A stretch of 25,081 bases of DNA from an uncultured Clostridia bacterium (GCA_937895465.1 CALAYY010000162.1:1-25081), one strand, 5' to 3'. Counted from the stretch's first letter, positions 1 through 8,193 are shown. The notes: a model not told the origin generated them from the letters alone. Translations and numbers: made by a program.

Positions 1-2
1 TT

Positions 3-86
3 AAAGAATATCAAAAAAAGGTGTCCATGCTGTTGTTATTACCCAATAAAAAGGACTTTAATGATTCCGAACAAAGCGAACACTAA
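3..86 (+). CDS. Possible C-terminal tail of an upstream gene (partial)
   Basis: A frame open from the window edge encodes about 27 residues ending in a hydrophobic LLLLP stretch and an acidic, polar tail, then TAA at 84-86. A weak terminator-like hairpin follows at 126-144. The piece is too short to recognise a family, and another frame is also open across this stretch, so this could be chance. The call rests on the position of the stop, the tail-like composition and the following hairpin. Confidence 0.35.
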   Translation, partial: KEYQKKVSMLLLLPNKKDFNDSEQSEH

Positions 87-125
87 TCACTTTTGGTTTT
101 TAATTTTTGAAAATTTTGGCTTTAT

Positions 126-160
126 ACACTCTTATACAGGGTGTTAGTATATTTTTATCT
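126..160 (+). terminator. Weak intrinsic terminator candidate
   Basis: ACACTCT (126-132) pairs with AGGGTGT (138-144), seven pairs with one T-G wobble, around a five-base loop. T-rich sequence follows (151-176). It would end transcription from whatever gene stops at 86 before the pflB promoter region. The stem is weak, so confidence is low. Confidence 0.4.
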
Positions 161-214
161 TTTTTATCACAAATTACATATTATATACTAAATTAAACAG
201 CCTTATATGTTAGT

Positions 215-232
215 TTGATAATTGATTATCAA
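215..232. promoter_or_regulatory. Rex-like operator palindrome upstream of pflB
   Basis: TTGATAATTGATTATCAA is an 18-bp palindrome with perfect 8-bp arms around a central TG. It matches 12 of the 14 fixed positions of the Rex operator TTGTTAA-N4-TTAACAA, and the two differences are symmetric (A for T at position 4, T for A at position 15). Rex senses NADH/NAD+ and commonly controls fermentation genes in Firmicutes, so pflB is a fitting target. It lies about 75 bp upstream of the best -10 box, which would be far for simple repression. Its TTGATA could also act as a -35. Confidence 0.5.
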
Positions 233-282
233 GCTTAATTAATAAGGTTTAATTTGTTATGTGATTGTGTTACTAATAATAC

Positions 283-312
283 TTGCGTGTTATGTAAAAA
301 CAGAGTTATAAT
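283..312 (+). promoter_or_regulatory. Probable pflB promoter
   Basis: A perfect TATAAT -10 at 307-312 follows a poor -35 (TTGCGT, 283-288) at an 18-bp spacing, placing the start near 319 and leaving a leader of about 70 nt. The region 87-388 otherwise holds no gene. It contains the Rex-like palindrome and a GTTATGT repeat at 256-262 and 289-295. Confidence 0.5.
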
Positions 313-388
313 AACAAGGCAAAGAAATAAAAACAGCTTTTTTTCAAAAAATACATTAGATAATAATTTTTAAAGGAAATAGATATTT

Positions 389-2614
389 ATGAGAACAGAA
401 TGGAACGGTTTTGTGCCCGGCGAGTGGGCCAAAGGTGTCAATGTTAGGGATTTTATAATCAGCAATTACAAGCCTTATGACGGTGATGAAAGTTTTTTGG
501 CTAAGCCAACTAAGCGTACAGTAACGCTTTTAGAAAAATATAATGAACTTCACAAAAAAGAGCTGGAAAAAGGCGGAGTGCTTGATATTGATGCCGAAAC
601 GGTAAGCTCACTTACCACATATAAGCCTGGATATTTGGACAAGAAAAACGAATTAATCGTTGGGTTGCAGACAGATGAACCGCTAAAACGCGGAGTCAAT
701 CCTTTCGGCGGAATACGTATGGCAAGAGCGGCTTGTGAGGCATACGGTTACAAGTTATCACAAAAAATAGAAGACCAGTTCAAATACCGCACTACACACA
801 ATGACGGTGTTTTTAGAGCATATACCAGTACAATGAGAAAAGCACGTAAAAGCGGAATTATTACAGGGTTGCCTGACGCTTACGGCAGAGGCAGAATAAT
901 CGGCGATTATAGACGTGTTGCGCTTTATGGAACAGATTATTTGATTGAATTTAAAAAACAAGATATGACTGAGCTTGAAAATGTGCCTATGACAGAAGAA
1001 AACATCCGCTTAAGAGAAGAGGTTTTTCGTCAGATAGAATATCTTAATCTATTAAAAGAAATGGGCGAGATGTATGGATATGATATTTCCAAACCTGCAA
1101 AAGATGCTCATGAGGCTGTACAGTGGATATATTTTGCATATCTTGCCGCAATCAAGGAGCAAAACGGCGCAGCAGAAAGTCTGGGCAGAGTTTCCACATT
1201 TTTGGATATATATTTTGAAAGAGACTTATCAAGCGGCTTAATTAATGAAGAATATGCTCAAGAAATAATAGACCAGTTTGTGCTAAAGCTAAGAATGGCA
1301 CGTCAGCTTCGTACACCTGACTATAATGAGCTATTTGCAGGAGATCCTACATGGATTACTGAAAGTATAGGTGGTATAGGTATAGACAGCCGTCACATGG
1401 TTACAAAATCGTCTTTTAGATTTTTGCATACTTTAGATAATCTGACCCCCTCACCTGAGCCTAACTTGACTGTATTATGGTCAGAAAAACTGCCGTTAAA
1501 CTTCAAAAAATATGCAGCTCATATCAGCATAACCACCAATTCAATTCAATATGAAAGCGACGAAGTAATGCGTCCTTTGTACGGCGATGATTACGGCATT
1601 GCTTGCTGTGTAAGCGCAATGAAAATCGGCGAACAAATGCAGTTTTTCGGAGCAAGATGCAATGTTGCTAAGGTTTTGCTTATGGCAATCAACGGCGGCA
1701 AGGATGAATTAAGCGGTATTCAGATAGGACCTGAAATGCCTGTGCTTGACGGCGTTTTAAATTATGACCAAGTATATGACAGATTCAAAAAATATATGGA
1801 TTGGCTTGCAGAGCTTTATGTCAACACAATGAATATCATTCATTATATGCATGACAAGTACGCTTATGAAAAAATCCAAATGGCTTTACACAACACTCAT
1901 GTTGAAAGGCTTATGGCTTTTGGTATTGCAGGGCTTTCAGTTGCAGCAGATTCCTTGAGCGCTATAAAACACGCCAAAGTTACCGCTGTCAAAAACGAGG
2001 AAGGTATCGTTACTGACTACATTAAAGAGGGCGATTATCCCAAATACGGCAATGACGATGATAGAGCAGATGATATTGTAAGAGACATTGTTGCATGTTT
2101 TTCTGATGCATTAAAAAAGCATCCCACTTACCGAAACGCACTTCACACCCTTTCTGTTCTTACCATAACCAGCAATGTGGTTTACGGCAAAAAGACAGGC
2201 TCCACGCCTGACGGCAGAAAATACGGCGAGCCCTTTGCACCCGGTGCCAATCCCATGCACGGCAGAGAATGCTGCGGTGCTTTGGCTTCACTTAATTCTG
2301 TTGCCAAGATACCCTTTGATGCTTGCAAGGACGGTATTTCCAACACATTCAGCATAACTCCAAAAACTTTGGGCAAGTCAGAGGATGAGCGAAAGATTAA
2401 TCTAGTCAATATCATAGACGGATATTTTGTTCAAGGTGCACACCATATCAATGTCAATGTGCTGGATAGGTCTAGCCTTATAGACGCTCAAAAAAACCCC
2501 CAAAACTATCCTAACCTTACAATAAGAGTGAGCGGCTATGCAGTAAGGTTTAATTCATTAGAAAAAAAGCATCAGGATGAAGTAATCAGCCGTACTTTCT
2601 TTGAATCGATGTAA
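389..2614 (+). CDS. pflB: Formate C-acetyltransferase (pyruvate formate-lyase)
   Basis: Converts pyruvate and CoA to acetyl-CoA and formate in the cytosol without using NAD, a central step of anaerobic fermentation. The 741-residue length is close to the usual ~750-760. The adjacent catalytic cysteines are visible at C406-C407 in IACCVSAM. The glycyl-radical loop RVSGYAVRF near the C-terminus puts the radical on G716. Both signatures identify true PFL rather than a diol or glycerol dehydratase relative. The start is supported by AAAGGA at 372-377. The activase gene pflA follows downstream, separated by an intrinsic terminator. Upstream DNA carries a good -10 box and a Rex-like palindrome, suggesting redox control. 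I see no truncation or missing key residue. Confidence 0.97.
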   Translation: MRTEWNGFVPGEWAKGVNVRDFIISNYKPYDGDESFLAKPTKRTVTLLEKYNELHKKELEKGGVLDIDAETVSSLTTYKPGYLDKKNELIVGLQTDEPLKRGVNPFGGIRMARAACEAYGYKLSQKIEDQFKYRTTHNDGVFRAYTSTMRKARKSGIITGLPDAYGRGRIIGDYRRVALYGTDYLIEFKKQDMTELENVPMTEENIRLREEVFRQIEYLNLLKEMGEMYGYDISKPAKDAHEAVQWIYFAYLAAIKEQNGAAESLGRVSTFLDIYFERDLSSGLINEEYAQEIIDQFVLKLRMARQLRTPDYNELFAGDPTWITESIGGIGIDSRHMVTKSSFRFLHTLDNLTPSPEPNLTVLWSEKLPLNFKKYAAHISITTNSIQYESDEVMRPLYGDDYGIACCVSAMKIGEQMQFFGARCNVAKVLLMAINGGKDELSGIQIGPEMPVLDGVLNYDQVYDRFKKYMDWLAELYVNTMNIIHYMHDKYAYEKIQMALHNTHVERLMAFGIAGLSVAADSLSAIKHAKVTAVKNEEGIVTDYIKEGDYPKYGNDDDRADDIVRDIVACFSDALKKHPTYRNALHTLSVLTITSNVVYGKKTGSTPDGRKYGEPFAPGANPMHGRECCGALASLNSVAKIPFDACKDGISNTFSITPKTLGKSEDERKINLVNIIDGYFVQGAHHINVNVLDRSSLIDAQKNPQNYPNLTIRVSGYAVRFNSLEKKHQDEVISRTFFESM

Positions 2615-2648
2615 GTTTTTCTAAAAAGGATAAAATTAACACTAAACT

Positions 2649-2683
2649 GCCCCGAAAAACTTACACTTTCGGGGCTTTTATAT
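2649..2683 (+). terminator. Intrinsic terminator between pflB and pflA
   Basis: GCCCCGAAA (2649-2657) pairs perfectly with TTTCGGGGC (2667-2675) around a nine-base loop, followed by TTTTATATT. It lies 35 bp after the pflB stop and only 14 bp before the first possible pflA start. pflA must therefore be expressed by read-through or from a promoter upstream of this hairpin. Confidence 0.85.
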
Positions 2684-2689
2684 TATATA

Positions 2690-3421
2690 ATGGTTAAGAA
2701 TATGGAAAAAGGATATATACATTCGATAGAATCATTGGGGACTGTGGACGGCCCTGGCGTGCGTACAGTCGTGTTTTTGCAAGGCTGTGTTTTACGCTGC
2801 CGATATTGCCATAATCCCGATACTTGGGAATGCAATGCAGGAAAAGCTTATACAGCAAAAGAGCTTTTTGACAGAGTCATAAAATTTCGTCCGTATTTTG
2901 GCTCATCAGGCGGAATAACAGCTTCAGGCGGAGAACCTTTGATTCAAGCTAAATTTTTGTATGAGTTTTTTAAACTGTTAAAAGAGGCAGGTGTTCATAC
3001 CGCAATAGACACTTCAGGACTTATAAATGAGCATGTGAAAAAATTGTTGACTAAGACTGATTTGGTACTTCTCGATATTAAGCATACCGATCCCATAGAA
3101 TACAAAAAATTGACAGGCTCAGATTTGATTGCACCCCAAAAAATGCATGCATACTTAATAGAAAATAATATACCGTTTTGGATAAGACAGGTAATTGTGC
3201 CAGGGATTAACGATAATATTGAACAGATAAAAGAACTTGCAAAATATTGCATACATGCCCAAAAGTATGAGCTTATCTCATATCATACTTTGGGACTTAA
3301 CAAATGGAAAAAACTCAATATCCCTTATACCTTAGAAGGTGTCGATCCTCCATCTAAAGAACTAATGACTAATTTAAGGACAGCTTTAAAAGAAGAAGTT
3401 AACCGTCTGAAAACTTTATAA
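2690..3421 (+). CDS. pflA: Pyruvate formate-lyase activating enzyme
   Basis: A radical-SAM protein that uses a [4Fe-4S] cluster and S-adenosylmethionine to abstract a hydrogen from the PFL glycine, creating its radical. The first ~45 residues carry the conserved IESLGTVDGPGVR segment and the cluster motif CVLRCRYC (C33, C37, C40 when counted from 2690). ASGGEPL, the SAM-binding GGEP, follows near residue 82. Length is 243 residues from ATG 2690 or 239 from ATG 2702. The second start (MEKGYIHSIES) agrees better with family N-termini. Neither start has a convincing Shine-Dalgarno site; the only G-rich run is in the terminator stem just upstream. It pairs functionally with pflB before it. Confidence 0.95.
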   Translation: MVKNMEKGYIHSIESLGTVDGPGVRTVVFLQGCVLRCRYCHNPDTWECNAGKAYTAKELFDRVIKFRPYFGSSGGITASGGEPLIQAKFLYEFFKLLKEAGVHTAIDTSGLINEHVKKLLTKTDLVLLDIKHTDPIEYKKLTGSDLIAPQKMHAYLIENNIPFWIRQVIVPGINDNIEQIKELAKYCIHAQKYELISYHTLGLNKWKKLNIPYTLEGVDPPSKELMTNLRTALKEEVNRLKTL

Positions 3422-3495
3422 AAGATAAGAAAATATTTGCTTTAGCTGGAAGCTCTGATAATCTGTAGTTATATTAAGGCTTGTTATCATAATAA

Positions 3496-3543
3496 TTTCT
3501 ATATATTGTGTTTTTATTTTGGTCTTGACACTATATATAGTTA
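3496..3543. promoter_or_regulatory. Tandem NrdR boxes at the nrdD promoter
   Basis: Two copies of the NrdR box (consensus ACACTATATATTGTGT-like) are visible. Box 1 at 3496-3511 ends in a perfect TATATATTGTGT, and box 2 at 3528-3543 begins ACACTATATATAGT. Their offset is 32 bp, about three helical turns, the usual arrangement for NrdR. Box 2 overlaps the -35 and spacer of the nrdD promoter, so bound NrdR-(d)ATP would block RNA polymerase. The nrdR gene itself is not in this window. Confidence 0.85.
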
Positions 3544-3553
3544 GTGATAAGAT
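3525..3553 (+). promoter_or_regulatory. nrdD-nrdG promoter
   Basis: A consensus TTGACA at 3525-3530, a 17-bp spacer and TAAGAT at 3548-3553 form a sigma-A-type promoter. It is followed by the ribosome-binding site AAAGGGGG at 3575-3582, ten bases before the nrdD ATG. Confidence 0.8.
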
Positions 3554-3592
3554 ATTTAATGTTATCAATTATACAAAGGGGGCTAAGAAGTT

Positions 3593-5725
3593 ATGATAAA
3601 AGAAATTTTAAAAAGAGACTCTACTGTTCAGCCTTTTGACATTGAAAAAATTACCAATGCTATTTATAAGGCGGCTGTTGCAGTAGGCGGAGAAGACAGA
3701 GAGCTTGCCGAAAAATTAAGTCAAGAGGTTGTAAGTAATCTTGAAGAAAGGTTTGGAGACAGACGGCCTCATGTAGAAGATGTACAGGACATGGTGGAAA
3801 AGGTGTTGATAGAAAAGGGACATGCCAAAACCGCCAAGGCTTTTATATTGTACCGAGAAAAAAGACACAGCGCACGAAAAATCAATGCACTTATCGGTGC
3901 CACTATTGATATGTTTGGCAATTATTTGGGCGAGAGTGATTGGGCTATCAAAGAAAATGCCAATATTCAAAAATCAGTCAATGGACTTAATAACTATATA
4001 AGAGAAAGCTTTACCAAAAAATATTGGCTTTATGAAATATACCCTGTAGATGTACGAAATGCCCACGAAAGTGGAGATTTACATCTGCATGACTTAGGCT
4101 TTTTCGGACCGTATTGTGCTGGTTGGGACATAAGGCAGATGCTAACAGACGGTTTTGGCGGTGTCAGCGGAAAAGTTGAGAGCAAGCCCCCTAAGCACAT
4201 GCGTTCACTTTTGGGTCAGATTGTCAACGCCACTTTTACCACACAAGGCGAAACAGCAGGAGCGCAAGCATGGAGCAGTTTTGACACTTATCTTGCACCT
4301 TTTATTAGATATGACAATATGACTTACGAACAGGTAAAACAATGCCTGCAAGAATTTGTTTTTAATATCAATGTGCCTACAAGAGTAGGCTTTCAATGCC
4401 CTTTTTCTAATCTTACATTTGATATCAAAGTCCCTAGTACGCTAAAAGACCAGCCTGTAATCATAGGCGGTGCTGCTAAGGACTTGACATATGGAGAATT
4501 TCAAAAAGAAATGGATATGCTTAACCTTGCCTTTTGTGAGGTTATGTTAGAGGGCGATGCCAAAGGCAGAGTGTTTACCTTCCCTATCCCTACTCTGAAT
4601 ATTACCAAGGATTTTGATTGGGACAGTCCTGTAACTGATGCATTTATGAAAATAACAGGCAAATACGGCATTCCATATTTTGCCAATTATGTCAATAGCG
4701 ACCTCAATCCTGAAGACGCTGTTTCTATGTGCTGCAGGTTAAGACTTGATGTCAGTGAACTCAAAAAGCGCGGCGGCGGACTGTTTGGCTCTAACCCTTT
4801 GACCGGCTCTATAGGCGTGGTTACACTTAATCTACCCAGAATTGGCTATTTGTCCAAAACTAAGCAAGAATTTTTTGACCGAATAAAAAAACTATGTAAT
4901 ATTGCCAAGACCTCTTTGGAAATTAAGCGTAAGATTATAGAAGAGCAGTCAGAAAAGGGTTTGTATCCGTATTCAGCACATTTTTTAAGAAGTGTAAAAC
5001 AAAGAACAGGACAATATTGGCACAACCATTTTAACACCATAGGCATAGTGGGAATGAACGAAGCACTTCTTAATTATATGGGTAAAGATATTACAACAGA
5101 TGAAGGTAGAGAGTTTGCCATAGAAGTCATGAACTATATGAGAAGCATAATGGTAGAGTTTCAAAAAGAGACAGGACATATGTATAACTTGGAAGCAACT
5201 CCCGCAGAAGGCACAAGCTACCGCCTAGCTAAACTTGACACAGAAAGATACCCAGACATAATAACTAGCGGAGTTAATGAGCCTTATTATACCAATTCAA
5301 CTCAACCCCCTGTCAATTTTTCGGATGATATATTTGAGTCTGTGGAAAATCAAGACGAATTGCAGTCGCTTTATACGGGCGGTACTGTTTTACATCTGTA
5401 CTTGGGTGAAAAGGTTGACGATATTCAGGCATGCAAAAACCTTATTAAAACAATATTTACGCATTCCAAAATGCCGTATATTTCTCTTACACCCACTTTT
5501 TCTGTCTGCCCTGAACACGGCTATATTTCAGGCGAGCATTTCAAATGCCCGCAATGCGGAAGCGATGCTGAAGTATGGTCTAGAGTGGTAGGATATTTAC
5601 GCCCTGTTCAAAACTATAATAAAGGCAAAAAAGAAGAATATATTCAAAGAGTAAAATATGTTATGCCCGACAATCTCAACGAGCTAAAAAAGCAATATGA
5701 GAAATCTGTTATAGCAGCAGGCTAA
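3593..5725 (+). CDS. nrdD: Anaerobic (class III) ribonucleoside-triphosphate reductase
   Basis: Reduces ribonucleoside triphosphates to deoxyribonucleotides under anoxia using a glycyl radical. The 710-residue protein starts with an ATP-cone domain (about 1-95), the allosteric site for ATP/dATP control. Active-site cysteine candidates lie in YCAGWDIRQML and SMCCRLRLD. The C-terminus has the metal site CPxH (C639, H642) with CPQC (C652, C655), then RVVGYLRP with the radical glycine at G667. One zinc ligand being His rather than Cys is, as far as I know, a common variant. nrdG follows four bases after the stop, so the two are co-transcribed. Tandem NrdR boxes overlap the promoter. All key residues are present. 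Confidence 0.97.
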   Translation: MIKEILKRDSTVQPFDIEKITNAIYKAAVAVGGEDRELAEKLSQEVVSNLEERFGDRRPHVEDVQDMVEKVLIEKGHAKTAKAFILYREKRHSARKINALIGATIDMFGNYLGESDWAIKENANIQKSVNGLNNYIRESFTKKYWLYEIYPVDVRNAHESGDLHLHDLGFFGPYCAGWDIRQMLTDGFGGVSGKVESKPPKHMRSLLGQIVNATFTTQGETAGAQAWSSFDTYLAPFIRYDNMTYEQVKQCLQEFVFNINVPTRVGFQCPFSNLTFDIKVPSTLKDQPVIIGGAAKDLTYGEFQKEMDMLNLAFCEVMLEGDAKGRVFTFPIPTLNITKDFDWDSPVTDAFMKITGKYGIPYFANYVNSDLNPEDAVSMCCRLRLDVSELKKRGGGLFGSNPLTGSIGVVTLNLPRIGYLSKTKQEFFDRIKKLCNIAKTSLEIKRKIIEEQSEKGLYPYSAHFLRSVKQRTGQYWHNHFNTIGIVGMNEALLNYMGKDITTDEGREFAIEVMNYMRSIMVEFQKETGHMYNLEATPAEGTSYRLAKLDTERYPDIITSGVNEPYYTNSTQPPVNFSDDIFESVENQDELQSLYTGGTVLHLYLGEKVDDIQACKNLIKTIFTHSKMPYISLTPTFSVCPEHGYISGEHFKCPQCGSDAEVWSRVVGYLRPVQNYNKGKKEEYIQRVKYVMPDNLNELKKQYEKSVIAAG

Positions 5726-5729
5726 ACAG

Positions 5730-6419
5730 ATGAAAATTGCAGGCTATATAAAAAACTCATTAATTGATTATCCCTCTCACATTGCATGTGCTGTGTTTTT
5801 GGGCGGCTGTAATTTTGACTGCTGGTATTGCCATAACCGCCCTTATATAACAACGCATGGCGATATGCAAAGTGATGAAGTCTTGGAGTTTTTAAAAAAA
5901 CGAGTAGGGCTTATAGAAGGAGTAGTTATAAGCGGAGGCGAGCCGACATTAAACAGTGAACTGCCTGACTTTTTGAAAGAGGTCAAAGCATTAGGATACC
6001 CTGTCAAGCTAGATACCAATGGAAGCAAGCCTAAGGTTTTGAAAAGTCTTATAGCAGATAAGTTAATTAATTATATAGCAATGGATTATAAAGCACCCTT
6101 AGAAAAGTATAAGCAAAATGTGCTTGTAGATATTGATACACAAGATATAACCAAGTCAGTTGAGATAATAATTAACAGCGGACTGGACTATGAGTTTAGA
6201 ACGACCTTTGTTCCCACGCTTGACCAAGACGATATTATTAAGATTGCGCATGAAATTAAGGAAAGCAAAAGATATTGTTTACAGCAATATAGGCACGAAG
6301 AAGAATATTGTAAAATCTTGGGTCAGAGTGTAACACCGCATAGTGCGGATTATATAAGACAGACAGCCCAAAAGCTAAAAGAATTCTATCAAGGCGAGTT
6401 GATAATAAGAGGATTATAA
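5730..6419 (+). CDS. nrdG: Anaerobic ribonucleotide reductase activating protein (radical SAM)
   Basis: Radical-SAM activase that generates the glycyl radical on NrdD. It has the cluster motif CNFDCWYC (C27, C31, C34) within the first 40 residues and ISGGEPTLN around residue 67 for SAM binding. The 229-residue length and the KIAGYIKNSLIDYPSHIACAV-type N-terminus match the longer NrdG subfamily of clostridia and archaea rather than the short ~155-residue E. coli type. It starts four bases after the nrdD stop with only a weak ribosome-binding site, which suggests translational coupling. The pairing with nrdD is the main evidence for which glycyl-radical enzyme it activates. Confidence 0.93.
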   Translation: MKIAGYIKNSLIDYPSHIACAVFLGGCNFDCWYCHNRPYITTHGDMQSDEVLEFLKKRVGLIEGVVISGGEPTLNSELPDFLKEVKALGYPVKLDTNGSKPKVLKSLIADKLINYIAMDYKAPLEKYKQNVLVDIDTQDITKSVEIIINSGLDYEFRTTFVPTLDQDDIIKIAHEIKESKRYCLQQYRHEEEYCKILGQSVTPHSADYIRQTAQKLKEFYQGELIIRGL

Positions 6420-6446
6420 TAGAAAAAGAATTTAATAAAAATTTGG

Positions 6447-6478
6447 GGGATTGTTTAATACAATCCCTTAACTTTTTT
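6447..6478. terminator. Bidirectional terminator between nrdG and comF
   Basis: GGGATTGT (6447-6454) pairs perfectly with ACAATCCC (6460-6467) around a five-base loop. The plus strand then reads TTAACTTTTTT. On the minus strand the hairpin is followed by ATTTTTATT, so it can end both convergent transcripts. The comF stop codon lies in the loop (6455-6457). Confidence 0.75.
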
Positions 6479-7180
6479 GCGAGGCTCGGCAAGCACAAGT
6501 ACATTTACTTCTTTTGCACCTTTTTTCAAAGTCAGTCTTGAAAGCTCATCAACTGTAGCACCCGTAGTCATTACATCGTCAATTAATAATATATTTTTGC
6601 CCTTGATATTAATTTCATCCGATGCCAAAAAAACACCCTTTACCTGTTCAAAGCGTTCTTTTCTATTTGATCTTGCTTGATAGGGGGTGTTTTTTATCTT
6701 ATATAAAAAATCTTTTTCTATAGGAATATTATGATTTTTGCTGACTACTTGGCTAAGTAACAGAGATTGGTTATAACCACGTTCTTTTAATCGTTTTTGA
6801 GATAAAGGTGCAGGCACAATAAGGTCAATTTTCCAGTTGTAAGTCTTTAGGCAGTCACTCATCATTTCGCCCAAAGGCTTATAAAGATATTTTTTATTGC
6901 CGTATTTATAGCCCCTGATTAGTTTTTTAGCATTGCCTTCATAGATCAAAACACTGCGTGCCGTGCTGTAATTCGGCTTATAGTTTTTGCAGTCCTCACA
7001 AAAGACAGCCATATTTTGTATAACTGTACCGCATTTTTGGCAATAGTCATCGTCATTAAACTCTAATTTGCAGTTATCGCATAAGCAATACTTAGAATTA
7101 TCAAATATTTCTTTTTGGCAAACAATGCATTTAAAATCAGACGGAAAAAAGATTTTTTCCAAAAAACCAAATAGTTTCAT
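6455..7180 (-). CDS. comF: ComF-family phosphoribosyltransferase-like protein
   Basis: The 241-residue protein has an N-terminal cysteine-rich zinc-binding region (C18-x2-C21, C32/C34/C37, C47-x2-C50, C61-x2-C64). A phosphoribosyltransferase-type domain follows, with PAPLSQKRLKERGYNQ and the PRPP-loop motif ILLIDDVMTTGAT near residue 200. ComF proteins are linked to DNA uptake in naturally competent bacteria, but homologues occur widely in species not known to be competent, so its role here is uncertain. Its start overlaps the tsaD stop by four bases (ATGA), indicating translational coupling at the end of the secA-prfB-tsaD run. A bidirectional terminator overlaps its last codons. Confidence 0.88.
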   Translation of the reverse strand: MKLFGFLEKIFFPSDFKCIVCQKEIFDNSKYCLCDNCKLEFNDDDYCQKCGTVIQNMAVFCEDCKNYKPNYSTARSVLIYEGNAKKLIRGYKYGNKKYLYKPLGEMMSDCLKTYNWKIDLIVPAPLSQKRLKERGYNQSLLLSQVVSKNHNIPIEKDFLYKIKNTPYQARSNRKERFEQVKGVFLASDEINIKGKNILLIDDVMTTGATVDELSRLTLKKGAKEVNVLVLAEPRKKVKGLY

Positions 7181-8193
7181 AATGAAGGATTGGCGTTAAG
7201 CGTCATATCCGCTATATTGACATTGTTTATATAATTATAATAGCCCATAGATGCAACCATTGCAGCGTTATCTGTACATAAAGCAAGAGGCGGAATATGA
7301 ACATTAACTTTATATTTTTCGCCCATTTCTAAAAATCTCTCTCTTAAATAGCTGTTGGCCGCAACTCCGCCTGCAAGTGCAATATTTTCATAGCCTAGAT
7401 TAAGTGTAGCAGTAAAAGCCTTTTCAACTATAGGCTCTATTGCATAATAGGTAAACGAAGCACAAATATCAGGGATATTAATTTCGTTCCCTTTTGCCTT
7501 TTGATTGTGTATATAATTGACGGCGGCGGTCTTAAGTCCGCTGTAGCTAAAGTTGTAACCGTCGCTTATTGTTTTGGCATGTTTAAAAAATTCTATATTG
7601 CTGTTTCCAAGCTTTGCAAGTTTGTCTATCTCAGGGCCCCCAGGATATCCAAGCCCCAAAAGCCTTGCCACCTTGTCAAAGGCTTCTCCTGCCGCATCGT
7701 CTTGCGTTGAGCCAAGTATTTCATAAGAAATATAATCCTTTATATTGACAAGTTCGGTATGCCCGCCGCTTACAACAGCACACAAAAAGGGCGGAACAAG
7801 ATTAGAGTTATTGAGATAATTTGCCGCAATATGTGCTCTTATATGATTAACTGCAATTAATGGCTTTTTTAGCATATAGCTTAAAGATTTTGCCGCACTC
7901 ACTCCTACAAGCAATGCTCCCACAAGTCCGGCGCCGTAAGTTACCGCGACGGCATCAATATCATCTAAAGAAATACCCGCATTCTTGACAGCCTCATCCA
8001 AAACATTGACTATAGCCATTGTATGATTTCGTGAGGCAATCTCAGGCACAACTCCGCCAAATCTTTTGTGGATATCAATTTGACTGGAAATAATATTGCT
8101 CAAAACAACTCTGCCGTTTTTAACAACGGCAATGCTTGTCTCGTCGCACGAACTTTCTATTCCCAATATATATATATCTTTTTCTGCGTTCAT
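7177..8193 (-). CDS. tsaD: tRNA threonylcarbamoyladenosine synthase subunit TsaD
   Basis: Transfers the threonylcarbamoyl group to A37 of ANN-decoding tRNAs (t6A), acting with TsaB, TsaE and TsaC, none of which is in this window. The 338-residue length is typical. The N-terminus GIESSCDETSIAVV is the ASKHA nucleotide-binding fold. The metal ligands H117 and H121 appear in NHIRAHIAANY, and SGGHTEL and ALAGGVAANSYLR are conserved. It begins 12 bp after the prfB stop with a poor ribosome-binding site and overlaps comF by four bases at its end, so it is probably part of the secA-prfB-tsaD-comF transcript. Confidence 0.96.
   Translation of the reverse strand: MNAEKDIYILGIESSCDETSIAVVKNGRVVLSNIISSQIDIHKRFGGVVPEIASRNHTMAIVNVLDEAVKNAGISLDDIDAVAVTYGAGLVGALLVGVSAAKSLSYMLKKPLIAVNHIRAHIAANYLNNSNLVPPFLCAVVSGGHTELVNIKDYISYEILGSTQDDAAGEAFDKVARLLGLGYPGGPEIDKLAKLGNSNIEFFKHAKTISDGYNFSYSGLKTAAVNYIHNQKAKGNEINIPDICASFTYYAIEPIVEKAFTATLNLGYENIALAGGVAANSYLRERFLEMGEKYKVNVHIPPLALCTDNAAMVASMGYYNYINNVNIADMTLNANPSL

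Noticed and set aside
215..232. FNR/CRP-type site at the pflB palindrome
   Set aside because: FNR sites are TTGAT-N4-ATCAA; here the half-sites are separated by eight bases, so the Rex-like reading fits better.
5509..5565. Defective zinc site in NrdD because of CPxH
   Set aside because: A CPxHG...CPxC arrangement is, to my knowledge, common in this NrdD group, and the radical glycine loop is intact.
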